Below are positions 26,676 to 36,038 of a DNA stretch of 64,000 bases, one piece after another. This DNA is from Sphingobium lactosutens (lineage in GTDB: Bacteria; Pseudomonadota; Alphaproteobacteria; Sphingomonadales; Sphingomonadaceae), in the NCBI RefSeq assembly GCF_013393185.1, contig NZ_QJQX01000029.1, forward strand, positions 1 through 64,000. The letters run 5' to 3'. The first letter of the stretch is position 1. The number at the start of each line of letters is the position of its first letter. Both the position numbers and the translations under genes were made by a program. The notes below the pieces were generated by a model. It did not search any database and was not told the DNA's origin. It worked only from the letters and a program-made list of their open reading frames with translations.

Positions 26676-28169
26676 ATGACAGGCAAGCGCATACAGAAAC
26701 GGCATCGTGCCGCAGCCGCCCTGCTGTTGCTGACCTCTGCCATCTCAGCCCCCTCCCAGGCCGAAACGCTTCAGGGGGCGCTGGCCAAGGCCTATGCCTC
26801 CAACCCGACCCTGACCGGCGCGCGCGCCGGTCAGCGCGCGACGGACGAGAATGTCCCGATCCAGAAGGCGGCGGGGCGCCCCGGCGTCGATGTGCAGGGC
26901 AGCTTTTCCGAAAGCATCCTCAAGCCGACGATCAGCTTCACCTCGCCGCAGCGGACGGTGAATGCACAGGCGACGCTGAACGTCCCGGTCTATTCCGGCG
27001 GTTCCGTGCGCAATGGCGTGAAGGCGGCCAAGGTGCGCGTGGAGGCCGGCCAGGCGAATCTGCGCGGCACGGAAGCGAGCGTCTTTTCGCAGGTGGTCGC
27101 CGCCTACATGGACGTCATTCGCGACAATGCCGTCCTGTCGCTCAACCAGTCGAATGTGAAGGCGCTCGAGGTCAATCTTCAGGCGACCAATGATCGCTTC
27201 GAAGTGGGCGACGTCACGCGGACCGACGTGGCCCAGTCCGAATCGCGCCTGGCCCTGGCCCGGTCGGATCTCCAGACGGCGGAAGCCAATCTGGTCGCCA
27301 GCCGCGAAAATTATATCGCGCTGGTCGGCGCTGCGCCCGATGCGCTGGAGGCGCCGCCCGCGCTGCCCGGCCTGCCGGCCACACCGGTCATGGCGGTGCA
27401 GGTCGCGCTCAACGACAATCCCGACATATTGGCCGCGAAGAAAGAGCGGATTGCCGCCGGCTATGATGTGAAAGTGGCGCGTGCCGGTCGTCTGCCCACG
27501 ATTTCGGGCTTCACCCAGGCGGGTTACACCAACTATCTGCATACGTTGGGCGGCACCGCGCAGGATGCGCAAGGCAATGCCGTGGAGGGGCCTCAAATCA
27601 ACAAGCAGGCCGCCGCCGGCGTCCAGCTGACCCTCCCCCTCTATCAGGGTGGCCGTCCCGCTGCGCAGGTCCGCCAGAATCAGGCCCGCGAATCGCAGGC
27701 GATAGAGCGCGAGATCGAGGTGGAGCGTGGCGTCATTTCCCAGACACGTGCCGCCTATGCCAGCTGGCAGGCGTCGCTGGAGAGCATCGAATCGAATCAG
27801 AAGGCGGTCGATGCCGCCAATCTGTCGCTGGAGGGGGTCCGCGCCGAAAATTCGGTGGGCAGCCGCACCATCCTCGATATCCTCAATGCCGAGCAGGAAG
27901 CGCTGAACGCCAAGGTCCAGCTGGTGACGGCGCAGCGCAACGCCTATGTCGCGGGGTTCAGCGTGCTGGCCGCCATGGGCCACGCCGAAGCCGGCGATCT
28001 CGGTCTCGACAGCGGCACGCTCTACGATCCCATGGTCAATTATGAGCGAGTGAAGGGCAAGTGGCTCGACTGGAGCTTCGATGCGAAGCCAACGCCCGTC
28101 GCGACGCGCACCGTTGACACGCCCGCGCAAAACGCCAATGTCGACCCGGCTTCTTCACGGCAGCCTTAA
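26676..28169 (+). CDS. tolC: TolC-family outer-membrane channel protein
   Basis: 497 residues from ATG 26676, with a signal peptide (RAAAALLLLTSAISAPSQA then ETLQGALAKAYASNPTL). Two outer-membrane efflux-protein repeats of coiled helices and strands follow (RDNAVLSLNQSNVKALEVNL, ATNDRFEVGDVTRTDVAQSESRLALARSDLQTAEANL; second copy LEGVRAENSVGSRTILDILNAEQEALNAKVQLV). This is the TolC type I secretion and efflux outlet. The gene follows the pcm-like gene by 19 bases and its stop overlaps a CtrA-type box upstream of popZ. The only ATG in the reading frame is the one chosen. Confidence 0.92.
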   Translation: MTGKRIQKRHRAAAALLLLTSAISAPSQAETLQGALAKAYASNPTLTGARAGQRATDENVPIQKAAGRPGVDVQGSFSESILKPTISFTSPQRTVNAQATLNVPVYSGGSVRNGVKAAKVRVEAGQANLRGTEASVFSQVVAAYMDVIRDNAVLSLNQSNVKALEVNLQATNDRFEVGDVTRTDVAQSESRLALARSDLQTAEANLVASRENYIALVGAAPDALEAPPALPGLPATPVMAVQVALNDNPDILAAKKERIAAGYDVKVARAGRLPTISGFTQAGYTNYLHTLGGTAQDAQGNAVEGPQINKQAAAGVQLTLPLYQGGRPAAQVRQNQARESQAIEREIEVERGVISQTRAAYASWQASLESIESNQKAVDAANLSLEGVRAENSVGSRTILDILNAEQEALNAKVQLVTAQRNAYVAGFSVLAAMGHAEAGDLGLDSGTLYDPMVNYERVKGKWLDWSFDAKPTPVATRTVDTPAQNANVDPASSRQP

Positions 28170-28181
28170 CCGCTTGTTAAC
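28166..28181. promoter_or_regulatory. CtrA-type box (TTAA-N7-TTAAC) upstream of popZ
   Basis: TTAA-CCGCTTG-TTAAC matches the full CtrA consensus. It overlaps the tolC stop and lies about 36 bases upstream of the popZ start. CtrA is the master cell-cycle regulator in alphaproteobacteria. The motif is visible directly; its use is inferred. Confidence 0.7.
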
Positions 28182-28216
28182 CCGGTCGGGTAATTCTAAA
28201 GCCTGAAGGGTGCGGA

Positions 28217-28705
28217 ATGGATTTTGGACGGGGACTATCCATGGGTGACATGACCAAGGAACCCTCGATGGAAGAGATACTCTCCTCCATCAAGCGGATC
28301 ATCGCCGAAGAGGGGGAGGAGGCCGTGCAGGCCGCGCCCCGCCGCGCCCGTGCCGAGGCAGCCAAGCCCGTCGCGATCGAGCCGGCTGTCGAAGAAGTGT
28401 TGGAACTGACCGAAGAGGTCGCGGAGGAGGACTCGATGCCCGCTCCTAAGCTTGCCGCCAAGACGTCCACTGCCGCGACGGGTGACGAATCGATCATTTC
28501 GGTCGAAAGCGAAGTCGCCGCCCGCCATTCGCTATCTGCCTTGTCCTCGATGCTGATCGCGCCGCAGGACGGCCAGGACAACACGCTCGACGGTCTCGTC
28601 CGCTCGATGCTGAAGCCCATGCTCAAGGATTGGCTCGACTCTCGCCTGCCGGTGCTGGTCGAAGAAATGGTCGCCAAGGAAATCGCCCGCATCACCGGCC
28701 GTTAA
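28217..28705 (+). CDS. popZ: PopZ-like polar organising protein (DUF2497)
   Basis: 162 residues from ATG 28217 (AAGGG upstream); ATG 28241 (MGDMTKEPSMEEILSSIK) is an alternative start. The N-terminal helix EPSMEEILSSIKRIIAEEGEE is the conserved PopZ signature. It is followed by a Pro/Glu-rich acidic linker and C-terminal helices (NTLDGLVRSMLKPMLKDWLDSRLPVLVEEMVAKEIARITG) needed for polar assembly. PopZ scaffolds form the polar hub that anchors ParB and cell-cycle factors. Its place between tolC and the path to valS is the conserved alphaproteobacterial order. Confidence 0.92.
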   Translation: MDFGRGLSMGDMTKEPSMEEILSSIKRIIAEEGEEAVQAAPRRARAEAAKPVAIEPAVEEVLELTEEVAEEDSMPAPKLAAKTSTAATGDESIISVESEVAARHSLSALSSMLIAPQDGQDNTLDGLVRSMLKPMLKDWLDSRLPVLVEEMVAKEIARITGR

Positions 28706-28807
28706 GGCCAGTCTTGCGGACACTTCCGCACAGGCCTAGACCCCTCGCATCCTGACGACGCGCCGCGCATCGTTGCGCGCGTCGCCATCCGATCCGAGGG
28801 TGATTCC

Positions 28808-30847
28808 ATGAAGACATATCTGCTTGCCGGGCTTGGGGTGATGGCCCTGGCGACGGCGCCTGCACTGGCGCGGCCCTTCACGCCGGCCGACATGGTGGCG
28901 CTGGACCGTATTTCCGCGCCCGCCGTATCACCGGACGGCAAATGGCTTGCATACCAGCTGCGCAGCACCGACCTTGCCGGTAACAAGGGGCGGATGGACC
29001 TTTATCTGCTCGACATCGGCAAGGCCGGGCAGGCGCCGAAGCTAATCGCATCCAGGCCCGACAAGAATGAAGCCTCCCCGGTCTTCTCACCCGACGGCTC
29101 TTCGCTCTATTTCCAGTCCAACGCCAGCGGCGACGACCAGCTGTGGCGCGTGGCGCTGGCAGGTGGCGAACCGGCGCAGATCAGCAAGGCGCCCGGCGGC
29201 ATTTCCGGCTTCCTGCTCAGCCCCGATGGCGCGCAGGTCGCGCTCTGGGCCGATCGACCCGTGGGCGCGAAGACGATCGACGACGTAAAGCCCGACGCTC
29301 CCAAGGAAGCCGGCACCGGCCTCGTCTACGACCAGATGTTCGTGCGCCATTGGGACACATGGTACGACGGCCAGCGCTCGCAGATCTTCGTGATGCCGAT
29401 AGCGGGCGGCCCCGCCGTCTCGGTAATGGGTGGCCTTGTCGGCGACAGTCCGTCCAAGCCCTTTGGCGGCGCGGAGGAAATCGCCTGGAGCAAGGATGGG
29501 AAGACGCTCTTCTTCGCCCTGCGCGAAGCGGGGCGGCCAAAGAACCCGATCGAACCGCTGTCGACCAATCTCGATATCTTCTCGGTCCCGGCCGACGGCA
29601 GCGCCGCGCCGACCAACCTGACCGACGCGAATGACGCGACCGACACCATGCCGGCCGTCTCGCCGGACGGGAAGTGGCTCGCCTATGCCGCAATGAAGCG
29701 GCCGGGTTATGAGGCTGACCGGCTCGTCCTCATGTTGCGCAACATCGCGACCGGGGAGACGAAGGCGCTGACCGAAGACTGGGACCGCTCGGTCGCCTCG
29801 ATCGCGTGGGAAGCGAACGGCAAAGGACTGCTCGTCACCGCCAACGACGTGCTCGACAATCCGGTATTCCGCGTCGATGCGGCTTCCGGCAAGGTCGTGC
29901 GCCTGACGGAAAAGGGCCATGCCGGCAGCGTCGTGCCGCTGCCCACGGGCGGCTTCGTCTATGCGCTAGACAGCATCCAGTCGCCCGCCGATTTCTGGAA
30001 GATGCCTGCAAAAGGCAAGCCCACCCGCCTGACCAACGTCAATGCCGCCAAACTGGCCGGGGTCGATGACGTGTCGGTCGAGCGCTACAGTTTCAAGGGC
30101 GCCAATGGCGACACCGTCTGGGGCCAGATCGTGAAACCGCGCGGCGTTACCGGCAAGCTGCCGGTCGCCTTCCTCGTCCATGGCGGGCCGCAGGGCAGCT
30201 TCAACGACAGCTGGTCCTATCGCTGGAATCCCAAAGCTTTTGCCGCTCATGGCTATGCCGCCGTGATCGTCGATTTCCACGGAAGCACGGGATATGGTCA
30301 GGCCTTCACCGACGCCATCAACAAGGATTGGGGGGGCAAGCCGCTCGAAGATCTGAAGCTCGGCCTTGCTGCCGCCGCGGCGCAGGACGCGCAGGTCGAC
30401 GCGGGCAATGCCTGTGCGCTGGGCGCGAGCTATGGCGGCTATATGATGAACTGGATCGAGGGGCAGTGGACCGACGGGTTCAAGTGCATCGTCCAGCATG
30501 ACGGCGTCTTCGATGCTCGCGCCATGGCTTACGAAACCGAGGAGCTGTGGTTCGACGAATGGGAACATGGCGGTCCCTATTATGAAAAGCCGGAAGAGTT
30601 CGAGAAATGGAACCCAGTCAACCATGTCGCGCAATGGAAGACGCCGATGCTGGTCGTAACCGGCGAGAAGGATTTCCGCATCCCCTACACGCAGGGGCTG
30701 GCCGCCTTCACCGCGCTCCAGCGCCGCGATATCCCTTCCAAGCTGCTCGTCTTCCCGGACGAGAATCACTGGGTGCTGAAGCCGCGCAACTCGCTCCAAT
30801 GGTATGGCGAGGCGTTGGGGTGGCTCGACAAGTGGACGGGGAAATGA
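28808..30847 (+). CDS. S9 family peptidase (prolyl oligopeptidase/acylaminoacyl-peptidase type)
   Basis: 679 residues with a signal peptide (MKTYLLAGLGVMALATAPALARP), so probably periplasmic. A beta-propeller of WD40/PD40-like repeats (SPDGKWLAYQLR, SPDGSSLYFQSN, SPDGAQVALWA, SPDGKWLAYAAM) occupies roughly residues 40-400, and the C-terminal alpha/beta hydrolase carries the nucleophile GASYGGYM (about 540), the Asp in VTGEKDFRIPYTQG and the His in FPDENHWVLKP. It should cleave oligopeptides at the N- or C-side of particular residues. It sits between popZ and valS, an insertion into an otherwise conserved order. Confidence 0.92.
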   Translation: MKTYLLAGLGVMALATAPALARPFTPADMVALDRISAPAVSPDGKWLAYQLRSTDLAGNKGRMDLYLLDIGKAGQAPKLIASRPDKNEASPVFSPDGSSLYFQSNASGDDQLWRVALAGGEPAQISKAPGGISGFLLSPDGAQVALWADRPVGAKTIDDVKPDAPKEAGTGLVYDQMFVRHWDTWYDGQRSQIFVMPIAGGPAVSVMGGLVGDSPSKPFGGAEEIAWSKDGKTLFFALREAGRPKNPIEPLSTNLDIFSVPADGSAAPTNLTDANDATDTMPAVSPDGKWLAYAAMKRPGYEADRLVLMLRNIATGETKALTEDWDRSVASIAWEANGKGLLVTANDVLDNPVFRVDAASGKVVRLTEKGHAGSVVPLPTGGFVYALDSIQSPADFWKMPAKGKPTRLTNVNAAKLAGVDDVSVERYSFKGANGDTVWGQIVKPRGVTGKLPVAFLVHGGPQGSFNDSWSYRWNPKAFAAHGYAAVIVDFHGSTGYGQAFTDAINKDWGGKPLEDLKLGLAAAAAQDAQVDAGNACALGASYGGYMMNWIEGQWTDGFKCIVQHDGVFDARAMAYETEELWFDEWEHGGPYYEKPEEFEKWNPVNHVAQWKTPMLVVTGEKDFRIPYTQGLAAFTALQRRDIPSKLLVFPDENHWVLKPRNSLQWYGEALGWLDKWTGK

Positions 30848-30873
30848 GCCTTTAAGGGTGCGGCCCGGCCTGC

Positions 30874-30879
30874 TATATT
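30874..30879 (+). promoter_or_regulatory. TATATT -10-like element 6 bases before the antitoxin ATG
   Basis: TATATT lies 6 bases before the ATG at 30886 and there is no purine-rich ribosome site between them. That spacing would place transcription start at or next to the ATG, giving a leaderless transcript. Confidence 0.45.
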
Positions 30880-30885
30880 GACCCT

Positions 30886-31101
30886 ATGGCAAAGATGAAA
30901 GTCGATATCGTCGATGGTCCCATCGACTTGGGCAAGCCGGGCAAGCCAAAATACCGAACCGTCCACAAGGATGGTAAGGCCGTGAAGCTGCGTGTAATCG
31001 ATGCCGACAGTCCCAATTTCGGAGCCGAATTTCTGGCTTCGTTCAAGGCGAGCGTGCGCAAGGCGCGTGAAGAAAACCGGGCGATCAAGGATAGGGATTG
31101 A
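30886..31101 (+). CDS. Small protein, probable antitoxin of the zeta-type toxin
   Basis: 71 residues: MAKMKVDIVDGPIDLGKPGKPKYRT, then VHKDGKAVKLRVIDADSPNFGAEFLASFKASVRKAREENRAI. It is small and strongly charged, with a basic helix at the C-terminal end. It directly precedes, with a TTGA overlap, a zeta-toxin-like kinase, which is the arrangement of a type II antitoxin. The sequence does not look like the classic epsilon antitoxin, so the pairing is inferred from context. Confidence 0.55.
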   Translation: MAKMKVDIVDGPIDLGKPGKPKYRTVHKDGKAVKLRVIDADSPNFGAEFLASFKASVRKAREENRAIKDRD

Positions 31102-31694
31102 GCGGTAAGGGGCATGCCAGGCCGCGCTTGTGGATCGTCGCCGGGCCGAATGGCTGCGGCAAGAGTTCCGCCTATGGCCGCAGCGACGTTGCAGAATTTG
31201 GCGGGTCGGTCTGGATCATCAATCCCGATCTCCTGACCGCCCGCCTGCGCGAAAGCGAAGCGCTGGATCAGGAAGCGGCCAATCTGGCAGCCGTTCAGCG
31301 CATCGAGGCATGGCTGGACGCTTCCATCGACGTGCATCAGACGATAGGCGTCGAGACCGTCCTTTCCAGCCCCAAATATCGCCGGCTGGTGGAAAAGGCA
31401 CGGGGCAGGGGCTTCGAGATACTGCTGATCTACGTCTATTTGGATTCGGTCGAGCGCCAGCTGGAGCGCATCGCCTTTCGCGTCGCCAAGGGCGGCCATG
31501 ATGTGCCGCCCGACAAGGTCGAGGCGCGTCGTGCCCGGTCCTTTGCGCAACTGCGTTGGTTCTTTGATCAGGCGGATCGGGCATGGGTGTTCGACAACAG
31601 CCTGTCGGAACCGCAACTGGTCGCGCGCAAGGGCGATGGTCGCATCACCATCCGCGCGGGATTGCCACAAGAGATCATGGTCAGCCTGATCTGA
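31098..31694 (+). CDS. Zeta-toxin-like kinase
   Basis: 198 residues from TTG 31098, read at the preceding gene's stop (TTGA overlap, AAGGA upstream). RLWIVAGPNGCGKSSAYG carries the Walker A P-loop (GPNGCGKS, about 16-23), followed by VWIINPDLL, GVETVLSSPKYRRLVEKARGRGFEILLIYVYLDSVERQLERIAFRV (the lid region) and DQADRAWVFDNSL. This matches the zeta-toxin/PezT family, which phosphorylates UDP-GlcNAc or related cell-wall precursors. It lies directly before valS, an unusual place. Toxicity is not shown by the sequence. Confidence 0.85.
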   Translation: MSGKGHARPRLWIVAGPNGCGKSSAYGRSDVAEFGGSVWIINPDLLTARLRESEALDQEAANLAAVQRIEAWLDASIDVHQTIGVETVLSSPKYRRLVEKARGRGFEILLIYVYLDSVERQLERIAFRVAKGGHDVPPDKVEARRARSFAQLRWFFDQADRAWVFDNSLSEPQLVARKGDGRITIRAGLPQEIMVSLI

Positions 31695-31741
31695 AGCCTC
31701 GCCTCTCTTGCGTGTCGCGTCCCAGCCGCTAAAGCGCGATC

Positions 31742-34441
31742 ATGACCGAGCTGCCGAAAACCTTCGACCCCGCCGATATCGAATCCCGCTGGTACGCCCA
31801 TTGGGAGGAGAAGGGTCTGTTCCGCCCCGAACGCCCCGACGCGACGCCCTTCACCATCGTGAACCCGCCGCCGAACGTGACGGGCAGCCTGCATATCGGC
31901 CATGCGCTCGACAATACGCTCCAGGACATCGTCATCCGCTACGAACGTCTGCGTGGCAAGGATGCGCTCTGGGTGGTCGGCACCGACCATGCCGGCATTG
32001 CGACCCAGATGGTCGTGGAGCGCCAGATGGAGGCGCGGCAGGACAAGCGCACCAACTATACGCGCGAGCAGTTCGTCGAGAAGGTATGGGAGTGGAAGGC
32101 CGAAAGCGGCGGCGCGATTACGCGCCAGCTGCGCCGTCTGGGCTGTTCGATGGACTGGGCGAACGAACGCTTCACCATGGACGAGGGCTTTTCGAAGGCG
32201 GTGATCAAGACCTTCGTCGAACTGCACAAGCGCGGCCTGCTCTATCGCGACAAGCGGCTGGTGAACTGGGACCCGCATTTCCGATCGGCGATCTCCGACC
32301 TTGAGGTCGAGACGGTCGAGACCAAGGGCGGTTTCTGGCGCTTCCGCTATCCGCTCGCAGACGGTGTGACTTTGGCCGACGGCAGCGACCATATCGTCGT
32401 CGCCACCACGCGCCCCGAAACCATGCTGGCCGACATGGCCGTCGCGGTCCATCCCGAAGACCCGCGTTATAAGGACGTCATCGGCAAGGACATTCTCCAG
32501 CCGATCACCGGCCGCCGCTTCAAGGTGGTCGCCGACGAACATGCCGACCCGGAACTGGGGTCGGGTGCGGTCAAGATCACGCCGGGCCATGACTTTAACG
32601 ACTTCGACGTGGGCAAGCGCGCGGGCTTCAAGGCCGGCGAGATGCTCAACATGTTCGACGCCGACGCCAATGTCGTCCAGACCGCCGACGGCCTGATCCC
32701 CGATCGCTTCCTTGGCCTGCACCGCTTCAAGAAGGACGGCGTCGACGGCGCGCGCGAAGCCGTGGTCGCGGAGATGAAGGCGCTGGGCTTCCTCGTGCCG
32801 CACGTCACGAAGAACAAGGAAGGCGAGGAAGTCTCGGCCGATTTCGAGCCGCGCACCATCCAGACACCGTTCGGCGACCGCTCCAATGTGGTCATCGAAC
32901 CCTGGCTGACCGACCAATGGTATGTCGATGCGGAGAAGCTGGCGGTTGCGCCGATGCAGGCCGTCCGCGACGGCGCGATCGAGATCGTGCCCAAGACGTG
33001 GGAAAAGACCTTCTTCAACTGGATGGAAAATATCCAGCCCTGGTGCGTCTCGCGCCAGCTCTGGTGGGGCCATCAGATCCCGGCCTGGTTCGACGAGGAT
33101 GGCAACAGCTATGTCGCCGAAACTGAGGCCGAGGCGCAGGCTCTGGCGGGCAACAAGGTTCTGACCCGCGATCCCGACGTCCTCGACACCTGGTTCTCCT
33201 CGGCGCTCTGGCCCTTTGGCACGCTGGGCTGGCCGGAGCAGAGCGACAAGCTGTCGCGCCATTATCCCAACGACCTGCTGATCAGCGGCTTCGATATCCT
33301 CTTCTTCTGGGACGCCCGCATGGCGATGCAGGGGATGGAGTTCATGGGCGACGTCCCATGGCGCAAGCTTTACCTGCACGGCCTCGTCCGCGCGGCGGAT
33401 GGGCAGAAAATGTCCAAGTCTAAGGGCAATGTGGTCGATCCGCTCGGCCTGATCGACAAGTTCGGCGCGGATGCGCTGCGCTTCTTCATGGCGGCGATGG
33501 AAAGCCAGGGCCGCGATGTGAAGATGGATGAGAAGCGGGTCGAGGGCTATCGCAACTTCGCGACCAAGCTCTGGAACGCGGCGCGCTTCCTCCAGTCGAA
33601 CGGCGTCACCGCCTCAACCACGCATGAAGCGCCCCACGCCGCGCTACCGGTCAACCGCTGGATCATTGCGGAGACGGTCGCGACGGTGCAGGCGATCGAT
33701 ACGGCGATGACCGAACTGCGCTTCGACGCGGCCGCCAACGCCATCTATCACTTCGTCTGGGACCAGTTTTGCGACTGGTATATCGAACTGACCAAGGGCG
33801 CGATGGATGACGAGACGCGCGCCGTTGCGGGCTGGGCCTTCGACCAGATATTGGTCATGCTCCACCCCTTCATGCCCTTCATCACCGAAGAGCTGTGGCA
33901 CCTGACCGGCGACCGCGCGAACGAACTGATCGTCGCGCGCTGGCCGCAGGCGCTCGCCGCCGTCGATACGGACGCACAGGCCGAAATCGACTGGCTGATC
34001 CGCCTCGTCAGCGCGATCCGCACCGCGCGCACCGAACTCAACGTCCCGCCGGGCGCGAAGCTGCCGATGGTCGTGCGCGATGCTGCGGAAGGCACGCAGC
34101 GCCGTCTCGACCGTCAGGGCGTGGCGCTGGCCCGCCTTGGCCGCGTTGAAAGCCTGACCTTCGGCGAGCCGCCTGCGGGCGGCGCGGCGCAGATCGTGGT
34201 GGATGAGGCGACCTTCATCCTGCCGCTGGAAGGCGTGATCGACATCGACGCGGAAAAGACCCGCCTCGCCAAGGCGCTGGCTGCGGCGGAGAAGGAACGC
34301 GATTCGCTCGGTGGCCGTCTGTCCAACCCCAGCTTCGTCGAAAAGGCCAAGCCCGAGGCCGTCGCCAAGGCGCGCGAGGATCATGGTGAAAAGACAGCGG
34401 AAGCGGAACGGTTGAAGGCGGCACTGGAACGGCTGGGGTAA
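31742..34441 (+). CDS. valS: Valyl-tRNA synthetase
   Basis: 899 residues. The class I signatures are present: [15 protein letters not shown] (HIGH, about 50), [12 protein letters not shown] (KMSKS, about 556), the CP1 editing domain ([19 protein letters not shown]) and [12 protein letters not shown]. The C-terminal coiled-coil arm typical of ValRS is visible ([61 protein letters not shown]). It charges tRNA-Val and edits threonyl adenylate. The length and layout are normal. In many alphas valS follows popZ directly; here an S9 peptidase and a toxin pair lie between them. Confidence 0.98.
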   Translation: MTELPKTFDPADIESRWYAHWEEKGLFRPERPDATPFTIVNPPPNVTGSLHIGHALDNTLQDIVIRYERLRGKDALWVVGTDHAGIATQMVVERQMEARQDKRTNYTREQFVEKVWEWKAESGGAITRQLRRLGCSMDWANERFTMDEGFSKAVIKTFVELHKRGLLYRDKRLVNWDPHFRSAISDLEVETVETKGGFWRFRYPLADGVTLADGSDHIVVATTRPETMLADMAVAVHPEDPRYKDVIGKDILQPITGRRFKVVADEHADPELGSGAVKITPGHDFNDFDVGKRAGFKAGEMLNMFDADANVVQTADGLIPDRFLGLHRFKKDGVDGAREAVVAEMKALGFLVPHVTKNKEGEEVSADFEPRTIQTPFGDRSNVVIEPWLTDQWYVDAEKLAVAPMQAVRDGAIEIVPKTWEKTFFNWMENIQPWCVSRQLWWGHQIPAWFDEDGNSYVAETEAEAQALAGNKVLTRDPDVLDTWFSSALWPFGTLGWPEQSDKLSRHYPNDLLISGFDILFFWDARMAMQGMEFMGDVPWRKLYLHGLVRAADGQKMSKSKGNVVDPLGLIDKFGADALRFFMAAMESQGRDVKMDEKRVEGYRNFATKLWNAARFLQSNGVTASTTHEAPHAALPVNRWIIAETVATVQAIDTAMTELRFDAAANAIYHFVWDQFCDWYIELTKGAMDDETRAVAGWAFDQILVMLHPFMPFITEELWHLTGDRANELIVARWPQALAAVDTDAQAEIDWLIRLVSAIRTARTELNVPPGAKLPMVVRDAAEGTQRRLDRQGVALARLGRVESLTFGEPPAGGAAQIVVDEATFILPLEGVIDIDAEKTRLAKALAAAEKERDSLGGRLSNPSFVEKAKPEAVAKAREDHGEKTAEAERLKAALERLG

Positions 34442-34456
34442 GCATCCACACATGAC

Positions 34457-34533
34457 CCGTTCGGGCTGAGCTTGTCGGAGCCTTGTTCTTCCTTAAAAGA
34501 AGAATAGCCCTTCGACAGGCTCAGGGCGAACGG
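34457..34533. repeat. Extragenic inverted repeat (REP-like) after valS
   Basis: An imperfect inverted repeat, with left arm about CCGTTCGGGCTGAGCTTGTCG and right arm about CTTCGACAGGCTCAGGGCGAACGG, encloses a small hairpin. It resembles the dispersed CTTCGACAGGCTCAGGGCGAAC repeats common in sphingomonad and xanthomonad genomes. It may also act as a valS terminator or mRNA stabiliser. Confidence 0.6.
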
Positions 34534-34581
34534 AGGTGGATATGTCCGCTTCCTAGTCTAGCCTGAGTGGGAGAGGCGGAA

Positions 34582-36033
34582 ATGGCAGCGAGCAAACCGG
34601 GCGCAAAAGACCTGACGCAGGGGCCGATCGCTTCGACCCTGCTGCTGTTCGCGATTCCCACGCTGGCGTCCAACATCCTCCAGTCCTTGAACGGCTCGAT
34701 CAACGCCATCTGGGTCGGTCGTTTCCTTGGTGCGCAGGCGCTGGCGGCGACGGCGAACGCCAACATCATCATGTTCCTGATGTTCTCGGTCGTGTTCGGC
34801 TTCGGCATGGCCTCGACCGTGGTGATCGCGCAGGCGGTCGGCGCGCGCGATCTCGACGCCGCGCGCCGCGCCTTCGGCTCTGCGGTCGGCTTCTGCTCGA
34901 TCCTGGGCCTTGGCGTCGCCATCGCCGGCTGGATCGGCGCGCCCGCACTGCTGCGCCTGCTGGCGACTCCGGTCGAGGCGTTCGACATGGCGCTCATTTA
35001 TCTGCGCGTCATCTTCATCGCCATGCCCGCGACCCTGCTCAGCGTCATGATGATGATGGGCCTGCGCGGGGCAGGGGACGCGCGCACGCCACTCATCTTC
35101 ATGATCGTTAGCGTTGCCATCGACCTGATCCTCAATCCCGTCCTGATCCTCGGCCTGGGTCCGATCCCGGCTTTCGGCATCGCGGGGTCGGCGGCGGCGA
35201 CGGCGGCTGCGGGCTTCGTCAGCCTGATCGGCCTCGTCGCCTTCACCTATGCAAAGGATCTGCCGCTCCGCCTAAGAGGGCAGGAACTGGCCTATCTGCG
35301 ACCCGCCGCGGACCAGATGCGCGTGCTGGTGGGGAAGGGGCTGCCCATGGGGCTCCAGATGATCGTCATGTCGGCATCCGGCCTCGTCATGATTGGCCTG
35401 GTCAATCGCGAGGGGCTGCTGGTGACGGCGGCCTATGGCGCCGCGCAACAGATCTGGACCTATCTCCAGATGCCGGCCATGGCGATGGGCGCGGCGGTCA
35501 GCGCCATGGCGGCGCAGAATGTCGGCGCGGGCCGCTGGGACCGGATCAGCCGCATCACCGGCTATGGCATGTCCTATCTGCTGGCGATCACCGGCGCGAT
35601 GATCCTTATCATCTTGCTGTTCCACGCGTCTTTGCTGGCGCTGTTCCTGGGCGGCAACCAGGCCGCGATCGACGCCGCCTGGAACATGCAGTTGCTGGCG
35701 AGCTGGAGTTTTCTGCTGTTCGGCTGCACCATGATCCTGTTCGGCGTAATGCGCGCCAATGGCGTCGTGGTGGCGCCGCTGGTCATCCTGACCTTCACCC
35801 TGTTCGGGGTGCGACTGGGCTTCTACGAACTGGCCTATCCGTCACTCGGCGCCAACGCCCTGTGGCTCAGCTTCCCTGCCGGATCGCTGGCATCCTTCCT
35901 GCTGGCAGCCGCCGTCTATGCGCAGGGGGGATGGCGCAAGGCCAAGCTGATGGTCCCCGTCCATGAAGAGGAATGCCGCGAGGCGATAAATTGCGAATCG
36001 GAACCCGCCGGCCGGATCGCCCCAGCGGGCTGA
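34582..36033 (+). CDS. MATE-family efflux protein
   Basis: 483 residues from ATG 34582 (GAGGCGGA upstream). Twelve hydrophobic segments run through the sequence, with MATE-like repeats (PTLASNILQSLNGSINAIWVGRFLGAQALAATANANII at the N-terminus, and GLPMGLQMIVMSASGLVMIGLVNREGLLVTAAYGAAQQIW in the second half). MATE proteins export cationic drugs or metabolites using Na+ or H+. The gene is convergent with the HerA-like gene, 6 bases away. The substrate cannot be inferred. Confidence 0.9.
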   Translation: MAASKPGAKDLTQGPIASTLLLFAIPTLASNILQSLNGSINAIWVGRFLGAQALAATANANIIMFLMFSVVFGFGMASTVVIAQAVGARDLDAARRAFGSAVGFCSILGLGVAIAGWIGAPALLRLLATPVEAFDMALIYLRVIFIAMPATLLSVMMMMGLRGAGDARTPLIFMIVSVAIDLILNPVLILGLGPIPAFGIAGSAAATAAAGFVSLIGLVAFTYAKDLPLRLRGQELAYLRPAADQMRVLVGKGLPMGLQMIVMSASGLVMIGLVNREGLLVTAAYGAAQQIWTYLQMPAMAMGAAVSAMAAQNVGAGRWDRISRITGYGMSYLLAITGAMILIILLFHASLLALFLGGNQAAIDAAWNMQLLASWSFLLFGCTMILFGVMRANGVVVAPLVILTFTLFGVRLGFYELAYPSLGANALWLSFPAGSLASFLLAAAVYAQGGWRKAKLMVPVHEEECREAINCESEPAGRIAPAG

Positions 36034-36038
36034 AACTA

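Noticed and set aside
25877-26743. A 288-residue minus-strand frame across the pcm-like gene
   Set aside because: Opposite to a recognised methyltransferase and without a motif or ribosome site.
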